From assembly GCA_905397405.1 (NCBI GenBank), contig CAJPVJ010000272.1, positions 1 to 29,605 on the forward strand: a DNA stretch of 29,605 nucleotides, in the 5' to 3' direction. The translations under genes were made by a program, and so were the position numbers. The notes beneath the pieces are model-generated. The model was given only the letters and a program-made list of their open reading frames with translations, was not told the origin of the DNA and searched no databases. Source of the stretch: Oppiella nova (Eukaryota > Arthropoda > Arachnida > Sarcoptiformes > Oppiidae). This document shows positions 1 to 12,280 of the stretch, in pieces. Position 1 is the stretch's first letter. Each line of letters starts with the position of its first letter.

Positions 1-567
1 TTATATGAATTATTAGTCATGATTCACAATTTTTATCAAGCCTCTAAATAGGGTTTAATAAATCTTATTGATTAAGACTACCGTATGATATTACTGAATT
101 TAAGTGAAATAACTTATGCAAGTTTCTGATGATTTAAAAGTGTATAAAACTTTATTAGGAACAGTAGAACTCTAATCATTTTTAGTGCATCATGACTAAA
201 CTAGTATCTAGGCTTAATAATTACCTGCATAAAAACATCACCCTGCTATTTTATACATCTGTCAACTAATTATCATTTTTGAAACACATTAAGAATAAAA
301 TATTACACAATGTCAGTGAAATATAAAATCACTTTAAAATAGGTACATGGTACAATTGGTACAAATGACAAATCGAGTTTATGTTATGTATATGTGGATA
401 CTTTGATTGTGAGATTGTAATCAAACAAATTGAAAGTTATATAAACACAGCTTAACCTCATCCACCCCTACAGATCAAAGCAAATCAATTGATATGTAAT
501 ATCAAAAGTATAGTAAAGTGCAAAAATATAGAGGTGGGTGTTTAGTATTAATTGGTACTTGAACATA

Positions 568-605
<38 letters not shown>

Positions 606-3196
606 CTTTGTCCGATATGAGGGGAACGGGAGTGAACTGATTGCCTATAATTGTGATTCGGAAGCTGTGAAAAAGCGGACGCATTATTCATATCCGACTA
701 TTTTTAGAGATAAAGTTAGAGCTCTTCTCTAGTCTACAGGAAAACACACAACAAATTGTGTGTAAGAGTACAGTGTGTTTGCAAATACCTGTGCAAATAT
801 GGTGTTTAATCGACATATTCAGGTTAGCAAATCTATTTTAACGCAAATAAAACTTACAAAAACACCTCACACAATTTAGCCATTGATATGTTTGTGCCAT
901 TTTTAGCGATAACTCTATTATTTGTCGCTTTATTTTCTATTATTTTTCCAATATATGATATCACTTGTAATATTAAAATGAAATCAATTCTTGTTTATAT
1001 AATGAGTAAAAAACAAAATTTCCTTAATTATAATTTTTTAATATTGACTCTAAAAATGGGACAAATATGTGAAGAATATATACACTGTTGTATTGATAAA
1101 ATAAATCATGACTTTATTTTGCAAGGGGGAGGGGTTCATCGTAAGTCTATTATTGTTATTACAGTTATAATAACGGAGTTAGGAATGCATTAAAAAATAA
1201 AAGTCAACATTCATTCATATGTAATATAAATATATGAAACTTATCGAGAGGTAAACTCCCATATTGTTTGCTGATTATATTTTTTATATATCATTATTAT
1301 TACCACTATTTGTATATTATTTTTATATTTCATTTGGAGTCCCTTTAGTCCATAATACAGTATATTATACAGTAATACATACACAGAGACATAAAAAGTA
1401 TATAAAATTCAAATAAAATATTTATATCAAAACCAATGGTCTGAATACTAAAAGCATAGTTAAAGTGCAATAATTTATATGAAATATAATTTTCAAAAAT
1501 TATATCAAAATTCAAAACATGACATAAAGTACATGGGTGCCTTACCTGAGACAGGAATAAGATATAAATTAATTTCATTCATTTCTTTGTAGACAAATCC
1601 CAAATGTGTTGCAAACTGTTGGCCATACACTATACACAATACAAATTGATATTCAAATATAATTCATATGCTATTCAGTGTGTGTTTTGACTATTCCTTA
1701 CACTTGTGTTGAGTCGAGAATATGTGAGAATTTCGGGTATTTTTCAGTTGAAGTAATCAAACATTTTGTGAGCACTTAATATATACATAAAAACCAAACA
1801 ACTTTTTCGCTTCGAGTATGAGTTGAGAGAAAATAAATTCAAAAATAATATCAAAAACTTTTTTTATTCAGATTTTTTTTCTTCTTCTTATTATTATTAC
1901 TTGTCGTCTCGTTTTGAACAACTTTTTTGATGCAAATGATTGTGTTTTTGTGATGAGATTTGCCACTCAATAGGTATTTCCAAATGTGAAGCACCGGTAT
2001 ATATAAATATTTTACATACAGTTATATAATATTAGTGTCGATAATATTAATGTTATTGTTCTCTCATATCAATAACACATCGGAAGATATATCTGCAAAA
2101 TATATGAATAATACAAAACAATTGAATAAAATAATTGAAGTTTAAGTAAACTTTTTGCTAAAATATTTGTCGAGAGGTTTTGTTCAAAAACTGATTTGTC
2201 GGACAAATGTTTTTATATACGGTATTATAATTAATATCAAACTCGATATCTCTGTGATTAGCAATGAATGGGTGACTCATAGAAAATATATGATTCAATG
2301 GTCGGGGAGTATATGAGCGAAAGGGCTGTCAATCGTCACTACCATTAAAACATAGTGTCATAAGTCTCGGCAACTAATCTGTCTTTGAATATAAATGTAA
2401 TTTAAAGACAGACTTGTGTTTCGGTTACGAGACTCGAGTGAAATAGCGCTACAATTATGTGCACAGAGTCTACAGTCATAGCACTGTATGGCAAAGGCAT
2501 ATATGGGAGGGATAGGGATGCGTGTGAGCACTGACTGATCAAATACAGTACGGGTTTGTATGGGGTTTTGAACTACACTACAAATTCTTACAAGTTTTTC
2601 AATGCTATTCCGTATATATGATATAAATACATATAACTGTTGTCTAACAGTAGAAACCGTTACCTTTTCATTAGCGCTCTCAGCACTACTACCTCTCCCA
2701 CCCTTTCCCTTCACTTTTCATATAAAATTAATAATAAGTTTTTATAATTTCATTCCAAGTGTTCGTAATCATCGTTACAATGGTTTTTACAGAAACCATA
2801 TCTCTGGCGCTAAGATACCGATCCCATTGCTATACAAGTACTTGAATTATTTTTTGCCTATTATTTAAGTTTTTTATTATTTTATCGCAGAATGACTACT
2901 ATTTATTGCATAATTGACACGAAATTGTAGGTACAGTGCAGCATGTACAGTATCTCATAAAATAAGTTACAAACTTTATGTCTCAAATATAATTAGACGG
3001 CATTCATCATAATTTTTATAGCCTGACCATGTGCATAATTTAAACCAATCTATTTTTGTGTAAATTATCAGGTGTAATTAATTTTCAAGTCATTTAATTT
3101 CGGTATAAAAGTTGCATTAATTTTTATAGCAGTTATAATTTGATTACTCATATAAATATTACCAACTATTATATACACTATTAATACATTTAAGGG
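1..3196. other. AT-rich non-coding DNA, no gene seen
   Basis: Both strands were read and no reading frame here resembles a protein family. The short open frames are broken, low in complexity or run through the CT tract at 572-602. The sequence is AT-rich with scattered short inverted repeats, for example CACACAA/TTGTGTG near 744-762. It could be intergenic or part of a long intron. The window alone cannot separate these. Confidence 0.7.
572..602. repeat. (TC)n microsatellite
   Basis: An uninterrupted TC dinucleotide run of about 31 bases in AT-rich DNA. It belongs to the CT/GA tract family found throughout the window. Confidence 0.97.
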
Positions 3197-3480
3197 AGAA
3201 TATACTGTATATTCTTGAGTGGGAATGGGATGGTATGTTGTGTCGGTGCCGGTGCTTGAGATGGCATTTAAAAACAGCTTAATTCCAATGGACACAATCG
3301 CGTCTCTAATAGCAATCACTACACACTTAACAAATGATTGCAACGATTTGTTGCATTTGATTGCCATTTAAAACAACACAATCATAGTTAAGGCAATCAT
3401 TTGTTTGTTGTTTTCCTCTCTCCTTTCGCTCTCAAAACTGAACGTCAATTAAGTCCTTCTTTTGGTTTTTCTTTCTCTCT
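3197..3480. repeat. 284-bp direct repeat, copy 1
   Basis: This block recurs at 3635-3918 (offset 438) with only three substitutions and no indels. Its left end is the odd palindrome AATATACTGTATATT (3199-3213) and its right end is a CT-rich run. There is no coding similarity, no TG...CA ends and no tRNA-type primer site, so I do not call it an LTR. Near-identity indicates a recent duplication or two unmerged haplotypes. Confidence 0.95.
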
Positions 3481-3503
3481 ACTCTAGAGTTGCCTTTTTT
3501 GAT

Positions 3504-3538
<35 letters not shown>

Positions 3539-3634
3539 GCATCTCCTGTATGCTCTCTCCAATGCCTGCGATATGCCTTCCCTTCCACTCTTTTGTTGTT
3601 ATCCTTCACTTATTTCTCTTATACTTAAAGAGTA
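3472..3634 (+). repeat. Spacer unit with inverted copy at 4767-4927
   Basis: The segment between the two 284-bp repeats, with the last nine bases of copy 1, is found again in reverse complement at 4767-4927. The match runs from TTTCTCTCTACTC to CTTAAAGAGTA and includes the CT tract at 3505-3535, where length differs slightly. Beyond these ends the flanks are unrelated. Confidence 0.93.
3505..3535. repeat. (CT)n microsatellite
   Basis: An uninterrupted CT run of about 31 bases inside the spacer unit, flanked by GATG and GCAG. Confidence 0.97.
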
Positions 3635-3918
3635 AGAATATACTGTATATTCTTGAGTGGGAATGGGATGGTATGTTGTGTCGGTGCCGGTGCTTGAGAT
3701 GGCATTTAAAAACAGCTTAATTCCAATGGACACAATCGCGTCTCTAATAGCAATCACTACATACTTAACAAATGATTGCAACGATTTGTTGCATTTGATT
3801 GCCATTTAAAACAACACAATCATAGTTAAGGCAATCATTTGTTTGTTGTTTTCCTCTCTCTTTTCGCTTTCAAAACTGAACGTCAATTAAGTCCTTCTTT
3901 TGGTTTTTCTTTCTCTCT
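3635..3918. repeat. 284-bp direct repeat, copy 2
   Basis: Second copy of 3197-3480. The three differences are one base in the ACACACTT/ACATACTT stretch and two in the CT-rich part near the right end. With copy 1 and the 154-bp spacer it makes a 722-bp direct-repeat structure. Confidence 0.95.
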
Positions 3919-4766
3919 TTCTGTCCATAATTTTGTTACCCTTTCGTACGATATATAAGTTTTCAGACATAAAATAGCGATTCTTGTTGGGCTTCCTATT
4001 TGCCGTGCGTTTAGTGTGTGTTTGCGATCCTATTTGTGTTATGACAGACATTATCGTTGCCATCATTTCACTGAAGGACTCATAAAAAGGGAACTAGATA
4101 TAAAACAAACAATCTTTTAGCGCACTTCCATAGCGTATATCATAGCTTTTTGTATGGCCTTTAATGTATGGTTTTTTAGTTTTTTGTGCCATAAACTAAA
4201 CTCTCATATAGTTTTTCACTCGTTTTCCACTCAACAAGAAAAAACTCAATTTTCAAATGTCTTTATTATAAAACAACAGAAAATTTGATCGCAATTTCTA
4301 GGTATCGAAAGCGTATTATATATCGATTTCATTATTAAGAAACCGGAGTTCATATCAAACGGTAAGTATTGTTAAGGAAATAATGAACGAAAAGTTTTTC
4401 CGGAGATTTTATTTTGCTATTTGTTTTGCCATTTGTTGGCGAGTCGTTAAAAAATTTGTTCATTCATTTCAACAGTTGTTTCTCTTAAAGACATTCAATA
4501 CCTCGTTATACGGTATATGTCGTGTCGATTCAGTTACCGGCGCTTCACTCTCGCAATGAGTCGTCGACACTGTCTTAACAAATGCTGCTTTCGATGAGTA
4601 TATCCAAGAGATGGCTAAATAAGAGACACAATTCTCATCGCACTGCCCATCAGTACACGTTGTATTGCATTGTATTTTATAATATATATTGTGTTTTCAT
4701 TTTTTCCTTCTTTTCTCTTTGCTCTCAAATTCTATAATCTCTGGTCTGAGAGCACAGCAAACGATA
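3919..4766. other. Non-coding DNA between direct and inverted repeats
   Basis: AT-rich sequence without a credible open frame, separating the 284-bp repeats from the inverted spacer copy. I see no transposase or reverse-transcriptase trace. Confidence 0.6.
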
Positions 4767-4862
4767 TACTCTTTAAGTATAAGAGAAATAAGTGAAGGAT
4801 AACAACAAAAGAGTGGAAGGGAAGGCATATCGCAGGCATTGGAGAGAGCATACAGGAGATGC

Positions 4863-4894
<32 letters not shown>

Positions 4895-4927
4895 CATCAA
4901 AAAAGGCAACTCTAGAGTAGAGAGAAA
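4767..4927 (-). repeat. Inverted copy of 3472-3634
   Basis: Reverse complement of the spacer unit, including a (GA)n tract at 4866-4894 that matches the CT tract of the other copy. It can form a long stem with 3472-3634 across about 1.1 kb. The match ends sharply at both sides. Confidence 0.93.
4866..4894. repeat. (GA)n microsatellite
   Basis: A GA run of about 29 bases within the inverted repeat copy. Confidence 0.97.
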
Positions 4928-6145
4928 AGTAAAGATGAGAGAGACGTGACTTTTATGAAAAATTTGTTGCATCGATGAAACACACCATACGTGAAGAGAT
5001 ACGTGAAAGTAGGATATACTTGGAGTACTGGTAGCTCTTGTATACTGAACTCTGTTATATACGGCCTAAGAATTTCACCTTAAAATAAAAGGTCTTTCCC
5101 TCCCCTCCCGTCAACCCCTACGCAACTGAAAGAGCAGAGACAATAAGAGGCAGTCATATATATATATATATAGAGTACATGTTATATAAGAATCAAAAGC
5201 GTTCATAAGTTTTCTTATATACAACTTATATATCATTTTTGAGTGAATTTCTCCGCAATTTTCGTAGCCTTTCCTTCAATAGTTGTCTTCCGTTTTTTGA
5301 AGCACTGATACTAACTGTAAGTGTATTTTGCAAAACTATTTTGTGTGATATAACTGGTCTGTAATGTTCACCAAGAAATGGTTTCTTAGGAAATGTTATC
5401 ACATAATAATGGGAACAAAACACAGCAAAACTATTCCCTTTTAATTGAGTTGAATATCACTACACAAATAATACCCATGTTTACAGATACGGCTAATGGC
5501 TTATCACCTGTGAAACTATGATTTCCACTATTAATATATTACTTTTATTTTCGCAAATTTCTATTTAATGTGCAAATCATTGCAAAATAAATTTTGTACG
5601 ACTTTTCACTCTTCAATGCAATTTTCAACAGAAAAACAAAATTCAATTAATTGTTATACGAGTTGATTGACAAACATTATTCAATAACACAGCCATTCAT
5701 TCACTGTATGATTACTGTAGAAACAGACTGTAATTTAATTTAACAATTGCTAAATAGTTATATAAAAGCTATTTATAAATTAGTGCCAATTCTTCTGTCT
5801 ATTATAGCCTTCAATAAGTATTTCAAATAAGGATTCAATGACTGCCAGACACTCCGAGTGCTGCTCTATATTTGAGTCACTAATAGACGGATGTGTTTAA
5901 CATTAGGAAACTTTTTTCTAATTTTATTTTTATTTGGTCATTGAGAGACAATCATTTCGTTTTGACTTTTATATTAAATTTTTATTTTCCACACATTATG
6001 TCTTATTCCTTAAACTTATTATAAAATGTTTCGCAAAAAAGATCGAAAAAATAGCACAAAAACTGTTGACAAATGAGTGGCAAACGAGTGTGACTTTTAT
6101 TGACACTTTTAGATGACCTGAAATTAATCAAATCAATTCAATAGC

Positions 6146-6171
6146 GAGAGAGAGAGAGAGAGAGAGAGAGA
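6146..6171. repeat. (GA)n microsatellite
   Basis: A GA run of about 26 bases. Confidence 0.96.
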
Positions 6172-7885
6172 ACAGGGAGAGTATAGACGAGTATTTTTAT
6201 ATTCAATATCTATTTAATCTCTCTATTAAAAGATATAAAGACTAAAATAAAACTAAAGTGATTGGTATATGAGCTCATGATTATTGTCATAAAAGTAAGG
6301 GAAAGGGTCTGACGCTGAAGTAATATTTGATGTGGCCTTTCACAACACATAGCAGTTGCATTTTCACCCAGGTATGCTGAGGTATATTGAGGTATATATT
6401 GTTTATATGCAATAAAGTCAGTGGTAATCGAAATGAGCAAAAAATATAATGCGAGCGGAGACGCGCCCATACCTTGTCTTTCAGTAATAATTGATTGAGA
6501 CATATTAGGTATGGCTAACTATGCTATAAATAAAATGATACCTGTACTCATGTGGCCAGGGCTCGCAACAACAAGACATATTCAGTACAGTATTGCTGTA
6601 CTGTATAGATATCTCAACAAAAACATTAGTGGACACTAATTGTTTGATTAAATGACTGCAATACCGTTCCCAACCCTTTGTAATGATATTTGAATGGATT
6701 GAATGACTCTATTATATAATTTCCTAAAAAATTTAGAATTTATTTATGATAAATGCACTCCAATTCCGATGAATTAAAAACTTTTGGGAAATTACTTTCC
6801 CATGAATTTCATGTGAACTCATTTGAATAGTGTTATGTTTATATAATTATTGACAGTTATGTATAATTAACATTTCCTTTTTAATAGCATTTTATCATTA
6901 CGAAAAAATTCCAACGATTATACAAACTTTAGATAAACGCTAATATCAATATGTTATTTAGTTTAATACATTAATTCTAACATAATATTCGTACAGAATT
7001 TGATTAATATAACCTATTTTGCAATATATCATAGTAAGAACCAAATGTACCATACTGAGACCGCATTGTACTCAATGTAAAAAATGTACTGTACTTTTAC
7101 TAACTTTACATTTAAAAAAGTAAAATTACTTTTATTTACTATCTTATGATTCATTTTATCGCACCTTTACTACAAAATTACTACTAAGTTGATTATAAAG
7201 TAAAATTATAAAAATTAATTACTCACCTAAAGGAATTTATATTATATTGAATATGTTTACTATATTTCATTAAAATGTTTTCGTGTATCAATGTTTTCAT
7301 AACTTTTCTCAATCAAATAATCAATTATCATTAATTTTAAAATAAATATTTAACTCAACACTTACGTGATATATGATACGCAAATTTGCGATCAAATAAT
7401 ATTGTGGTTAAACATTTATATAATAAAACATATTGAATGTCTGTGCAAATTGTTTGCGAGATCGTGTTCAATAGACTCGGTATGCATTAACTTAACTTAA
7501 GTTTTAAGTATTTATGTATTTTAGTCTTTTTGTTACATTTCCTTTCAAAATATATTGTATTTCCAGTCAAAGGTTCTCCATTTAAATGTTATAAAAATAT
7601 ATTTATTTTTTCATTGGCCATCCATTAGCCGTAATAACGCAATCCATTAGCCAGTGTTTATGTTAGCACTCATGCACTCGCAGTTAGAAACACACAAACA
7701 GTATATCAAATAAATAACAAAAAGTAAAACAACAAAATTATTCAAAGGACTTATGTATTAAATAAAAATATAACTCTTCCTACAAGTTTAGGGTATGACC
7801 ACCTAATATATAAATATGACCACTAATTTATATAAAACTACATTACAGTACACCCAGAATTTTCTAACAGAGTAGTGAGTGCACC

Positions 7886-7910
7886 GGGAGGGGGAGGGGA
7901 GGGGTAGGGG
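7886..7910 (+). other. Potential G-quadruplex motif
   Basis: Five runs of three to five G separated by loops of one or two bases: GGG-A-GGGGG-A-GGGG-A-GGGG-TA-GGGG. It exceeds the usual four-run rule for an intramolecular G-quadruplex and stands out in DNA this AT-rich. No gene start can be assigned nearby, so any regulatory role is unknown. Confidence 0.7.
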
Positions 7911-8942
7911 ACGACAATAGTTGAGAGAATATATTCTGTGTTTTCGCAGTGAAATGCAATTTGCAGTGCATTCCCATTGCCATCAATGCTCTGTTGTTAT
8001 ACTTATATATATTATATAAAAAGTTCGCCTCATTTTCATTATTAATTCATACAAATGGTTTTGATGGGAGTGAGTGAATGGCAGCAAAAAGTAATGTAAA
8101 GTTTGTTTACTATCTGTTAGGGATAACTCACTCTCTCCCCATCACATCGTAAGTCGTCGGTCTGTGAAAAACGTATATAAACTTGAATTTCATGCGAGTT
8201 ATGAGAAAAATATTATAGATTTGCATACATTTATTGCTTATTGCCTTCGGGTTAGACCGACTGATACACTGCGAGACCGACTTTCATCATATTTTATCAC
8301 TTGTCAAATGTCAATAAGACATGGTTTGCATGTTTTTTAAAACACCCATCCCTGCATCCCTTACCTCCCGTTTCCTATGCCGTACAATGCGTTCAGAATT
8401 AATGACTCGCCATATATGCGGCAAAAAGGAGTGAAAAAGTAAATCAAATACCATTAAGAAAATTGAATATAAAATATTAAAATTACTTTTAAAAACTTGG
8501 TTTTAATGAATTTTTTATTATGTTTTATATAAATGTTATGCCTTTTCACAGACTCTACTTTTCACTGCATATTATGATCATTATATTTATTGCTATTTGT
8601 CTACACTTTCTCTCTCATATAACTCGTGTCTGACATTACATTTAATTTAAATAAAACACAAATATTTGTTTTGTTGTTAATTCATAATAAAATATATCAT
8701 TTGAGATAAAAAGTACGAAATATGTGCACTCTCTAAATAAATATACTTTAAAATTGTAAATCTCTTTCATATTTAACTGCATATTTTATAAAATATATTT
8801 CAATGCATTTATGAATCTAAACTTATATTTATTGAAATATCAAACTCGCTTTTATCGCTATCTAAGACATAATTTAATGATGTGATTATAAAACGTTATG
8901 CATTTTATCCTAAACCAAACTGTCATATAATTGTGCCTGCAT

Positions 8943-8999
8943 TCTCTCTCTCTCTCTCTCTCTCACTCACTCTCTCACTCACTCACTCTCTCTCTCTCC
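8943..8999. repeat. Interrupted (CT)n tract
   Basis: CT repeats with several CACT interruptions, directly followed by the 100-bp block that recurs after another CT tract at 11422. Confidence 0.95.
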
Positions 9000-9097
9000 C
9001 AACTCTAACTCTCTAATAAATTGCTTATACCTTCACATCAGCTAATATAGTGATATGAGTGATGAGATCTCTGTGAAAGTAATCTCAATAAATATAA
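8998..9097. repeat. 100-bp dispersed repeat, copy 1
   Basis: Starts at CCCAACTCTAACTC right after a CT tract and is identical over about 100 bases to 11422-11521. The flanks after 9097 differ from those after 11521. No coding signal. Confidence 0.93.
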
Positions 9098-9453
9098 ACA
9101 CATATAAAAATGATTTTCATATAATATTAGTGACAAAAATTCCATTGCATTCATTTATGCAATTATTGCATTAATATATTAAAAATATTGTTCTCATTAT
9201 TTTTAATCAAAAAATTTCATTTCACACTCAAACCAGGAAAAGGGAGAGTCATTTGAAATGCACGTGCGATGTGTGAGAGGAACTGGAGCTCTGTAGTGAT
9301 GAGCGTCGAGTCTTACAGTTAGAAAGTAAGGGCAGAATTGGTATACATTTAGCAGGAGATGCCGTTCCCCTCTGTTTTAGTTATGGATTGTGTTTCTGTA
9401 ATTCTTTGCCAGTTATCAGTGATAATGTATGTACAGAATGTGGTACATGAATA

Positions 9454-9507
9454 CGGTATGGTATGGCAGGGAATGGCAGGGAATGATATGGTATGGTATG
9501 GTATGGT
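9454..9507. repeat. Imperfect TATGG pentamer array
   Basis: Repeats of GGTAT/GGTATGG with GGCAGGGAAT variants. On the minus strand it reads as CCATACC units, similar to the CCCTACCATA units at 19510-19548. The open frames across it are products of the repeat. Confidence 0.8.
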
Positions 9508-10952
9508 TGTCAGCCATGGTATGTATATGCGATGGTGTGGTACGTGTAATGCATTTCCAAGTGTTTGTGCGACACTATCACAACAATTAATGTAATTGCG
9601 TAACCATAGGATAACGACATACCGGCGCACAGCAAAAAAAGGTTCATGAATATATTCAATAGACTAATAACTTAACTCGAAAATTAGGATATCATAGGTA
9701 TGCAGGGCTTATAATTTATATGCCATTGATTTGCATGGGGGCACCTGCACTACCACCGCACCTGTATTCCCGGTAAAAACGAGAAATAACAAAAAAATCA
9801 AACTTTGTTTTTGTTGTTGATTGTCGTATGCATCAGCTAATGGTGATGTGAAGCACCGACTAATTTGAACCTGTGGTTCATGTTGTGGCAAATCAATGAG
9901 AGAATTATGATTGCATTCATATGATTAACATTCAAATTACTTTACAACTAATTTCACTAATGAATCAAACGTTCAAATTCTGTTTTATTGCCATTTGTTT
10001 CCATAAAACCATATCGTAATCGACATACAAAAAAATTATTGCATAATTCGTGATAACAATTAACTCCGGCATTGAATTTGCATATTATATTGGAAATATA
10101 AGTTACAATATTTTCATAAACCATAAGCAATTGACAAAAAAGTTTAGATTTAGGCAAAAGTTTCTAATATTTGGCTCGATATTTAAAAATAAGTTATTGT
10201 TATGTGGAGTATAAAGAGTATTGTTTTGTTTCATTGGATTTATTATTACTTTTTTGTTCAAAGAATTTCGTGCATCAGATAATTCGCTTTCTTATAAAAT
10301 ATTGAAATTTAATAAAAAACAAATAATAAATATAAAAGAGTTTACAAAATATTAAACTTCTCTCCCTTTTCACTCTTTAAAGTGACTTTTTGTAGCGATA
10401 ACTATATATAACTTAAATGTCATTCTTTGGCAAAATATTTGCTCATTTTTTGAAGTGCTATATATTTACTGAATTGTATTACTTATGGAAGTAAAATAGA
10501 CACTTTTGCTGGTATTTAATATCATTTTTGTATTAAAAACAATGTTTGACTCAAATTCTGGTCCATTGACTTATTTAAAGTGATAAATAAATTTTTAAAT
10601 TTCTTTTATAAATAAAATATAAATTTTAATTAAATAAACGGATTATTCTTTTGTATCGGGATTACTATCATTTTTAAATTATATTATTAAATTATTTCAT
10701 CCAGATATTGTTTAAACAAACATTTAAATTACTTAAAACAATAATTAATTCTCATTCTGTATAAAAATAATTTTATGCTATTATTAGATTAGCCGGGATT
10801 TAATAAGCAACTGATTGTTATATAACAAACTAACGCCCAATTCGTTCACAACATCGATAATACACTGTATTATTAGAAAGGGATTGAATACAAGGCCTGC
10901 AGAGAGAGGCTGTATATATCTGTCTGAGAGGCAACCCATCCAATCATAATTG
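9508..10952. other. Non-coding DNA, no gene seen
   Basis: AT-rich sequence with no supported gene, RNA or mobile element. The open frames near 9709-10157 are short and of unremarkable composition. Confidence 0.6.
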
Positions 10953-11381
10953 GTATTAACATTAAGATTGCATTGTTTTCTACGATTTGTTTTGCTTTTT
11001 ACTCTTTCTTTGCACTTTTGGTTCACAATTATATTGAGAGAGAAAGAAAATGCTTGAAAATGACTGCAAAGAAAATGTGGAAAAAATAGAAACAAAAGAG
11101 TGAAAGAGAAACACAAAACAAAAAACATCGGAAAATATAGTATAAAATAAAATCAGAAAACGTGATGTGGTTTTCGTGCCGAAACAAACACCAGAGAGAA
11201 AATACTTGCCACCAAATACTCCCCAACTCTTACATCAAACACCATATAACACATGAAATATATATAACAAAGTTTTCTCACTGTTGTGAGTCACTATTAG
11301 GAGTTTTATTTTTAATAAATTTGTTGGTTTTAGCCCTTGTATACAAACAACACATACAATATATCGCATACAATACATACA

Positions 11382-11384
<3 letters not shown>
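10953..11384. repeat. 432-bp tandem-type repeat, copy 1
   Basis: Recurs at 11522-11953 (offset 569) with nine substitutions and no indels, and each copy ends in a CT tract. Short open frames exist in both copies, but several differences change residues. A terminal poly-Ser/Leu stretch in them is only the translated CT tract. Confidence 0.95.

Positions 11385-11423
<39 letters not shown>
11385..11423. repeat. (CT)n microsatellite
   Basis: A CT run of about 39 bases at the junction between the 432-bp block and the 100-bp block. Confidence 0.97.
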
Positions 11424-11424
<1 letters not shown>

Positions 11425-11521
11425 AACTCTAACTCTCTAATAAATTGCTTATACCTTCACATCAGCTAATATAGTGATATGAGTGATGAGATCTCTGTGA
11501 AAGTAATCTCAATAAATATAA
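11422..11521. repeat. 100-bp dispersed repeat, copy 2
   Basis: Exact copy of 8998-9097, lying between the two copies of the 432-bp block. In both places it directly follows a CT tract, so the CT tract was probably the exchange or mis-join point. Confidence 0.93.
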
Positions 11522-11950
11522 GTATTAACATTAAGATTGCATTGTTTTCTACGATTTGTTTTGCTTTTTACTCTTTCTTTGCACTTTTGGTTCACAATTA
11601 TATTGAGAGAGAAAGAAAATGCTTGAAAATGACTGCAAAGAAAATGTGCAAAAAATAGAAACAAAAGAGTAAAAGAGAAACACAAAACAAAAAACATCGC
11701 AAAATATAGTATAAAATAAAATCAGAAAACGTGATGTGGTTTTCGTGCCGAAACAAACACCAGAGAGAAAATACTTGCCACCAAATACTCCCCAACTTTT
11801 ACATCAAACACCATATAACACATGAAATATATATAAAAAAGTTTTCTCACTGTTGTTCCTCACTATTAGGAGTTTTATTTTTAATAAATTTGTTGGTTTT
11901 AGCCCTTGTATACAAATAACACATACAATATATCGCATACAATACATACA

Positions 11951-11953
<3 letters not shown>
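11522..11953. repeat. 432-bp tandem-type repeat, copy 2
   Basis: Second copy of 10953-11384. Among the nine differences, three are clustered (TTGTGAGTC against TTGTTCCTC). It also ends in a CT tract, followed here by unrelated sequence. Confidence 0.95.

Positions 11954-11988
<35 letters not shown>
11954..11988. repeat. (CT)n microsatellite
   Basis: A CT run of about 35 bases ending the second 432-bp copy. The inverted repeat at 11990-12038 follows at once. Confidence 0.97.
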
Positions 11989-11989
<1 letters not shown>

Positions 11990-11991
<2 letters not shown>

Positions 11992-12038
11992 GGAGTAAAA
12001 AGTTTTTAACTTTTTATAACAAAAAATATTTACTCCAA
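11990..12038. repeat. 49-bp inverted-repeat element
   Basis: Perfect 10-bp ends TTGGAGTAAA (11990-11999) and TTTACTCCAA (12029-12038) enclose a second hairpin, AAAAAGTT-TTT-AACTTTTT (11997-12015). The same TTGGAGT...ACTCCAA layout recurs at 12286-12324. It may be a tiny terminal-inverted-repeat relic. No target-site duplication is evident. Confidence 0.5.
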
Positions 12039-12280
12039 TAATAAACGGGGGGAAGTGAACAATGGAGAGTGTTATTATTGTTTGGACTAAAAATATTGTG
12101 ATATTTTGATACAAATACTCAATTTGATGTCAAAATAAAATTAATGTTAGCACCAAATGCGGACACAACAGAATCCCATTGAAACACTTAAATTTAATAG
12201 TGTTATATATCCACTCCCCTACCCTCTCCCCTTCCCATATAACTCCCTGTTTTAACTCATTTATACAACTTTTGATACCG

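Larger units (their letters stand above)
4928..8942. other. AT-rich non-coding DNA, no gene seen
   Basis: About 4 kb without a supported gene on either strand. It holds a (TA)n run near 5157-5171, the GA tract at 6146-6171, an inverted repeat CAGTACAG/CTGTACTG at 6583-6603 and the G-run cluster at 7886-7910. The open frames are short and resemble no family I know. Confidence 0.65.

Noticed and set aside
538-732. Open frame with a Ser/Leu run
   Set aside because: The run is the translated TC tract and the rest has no family resemblance.
2358-2714. 118-codon frame on the minus strand
   Set aside because: No recognisable domain, no codon bias and no context. Expected by chance in a 29.6-kb window.
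3599-3805. Duplicated small frame starting MAIKCNKSL, also at 3068-3367
   Set aside because: Present twice only because the DNA is duplicated. One of the few differences changes Cys to Tyr, and the C-termini diverge.
3197-3918. Direct repeats as LTRs of a small retroelement
   Set aside because: Only 154 bases between them, no primer-binding site, no TG...CA ends and no target-site duplication seen.
8943-8999. Regularly interrupted CT tract as a CRISPR-like array
   Set aside because: It is a microsatellite with CACT interruptions, without unique spacers, in eukaryotic DNA.
11162-12041. Paired frames in the 432-bp repeat copies
   Set aside because: They end in translated CT tracts and the copy differences do not favour synonymous change.
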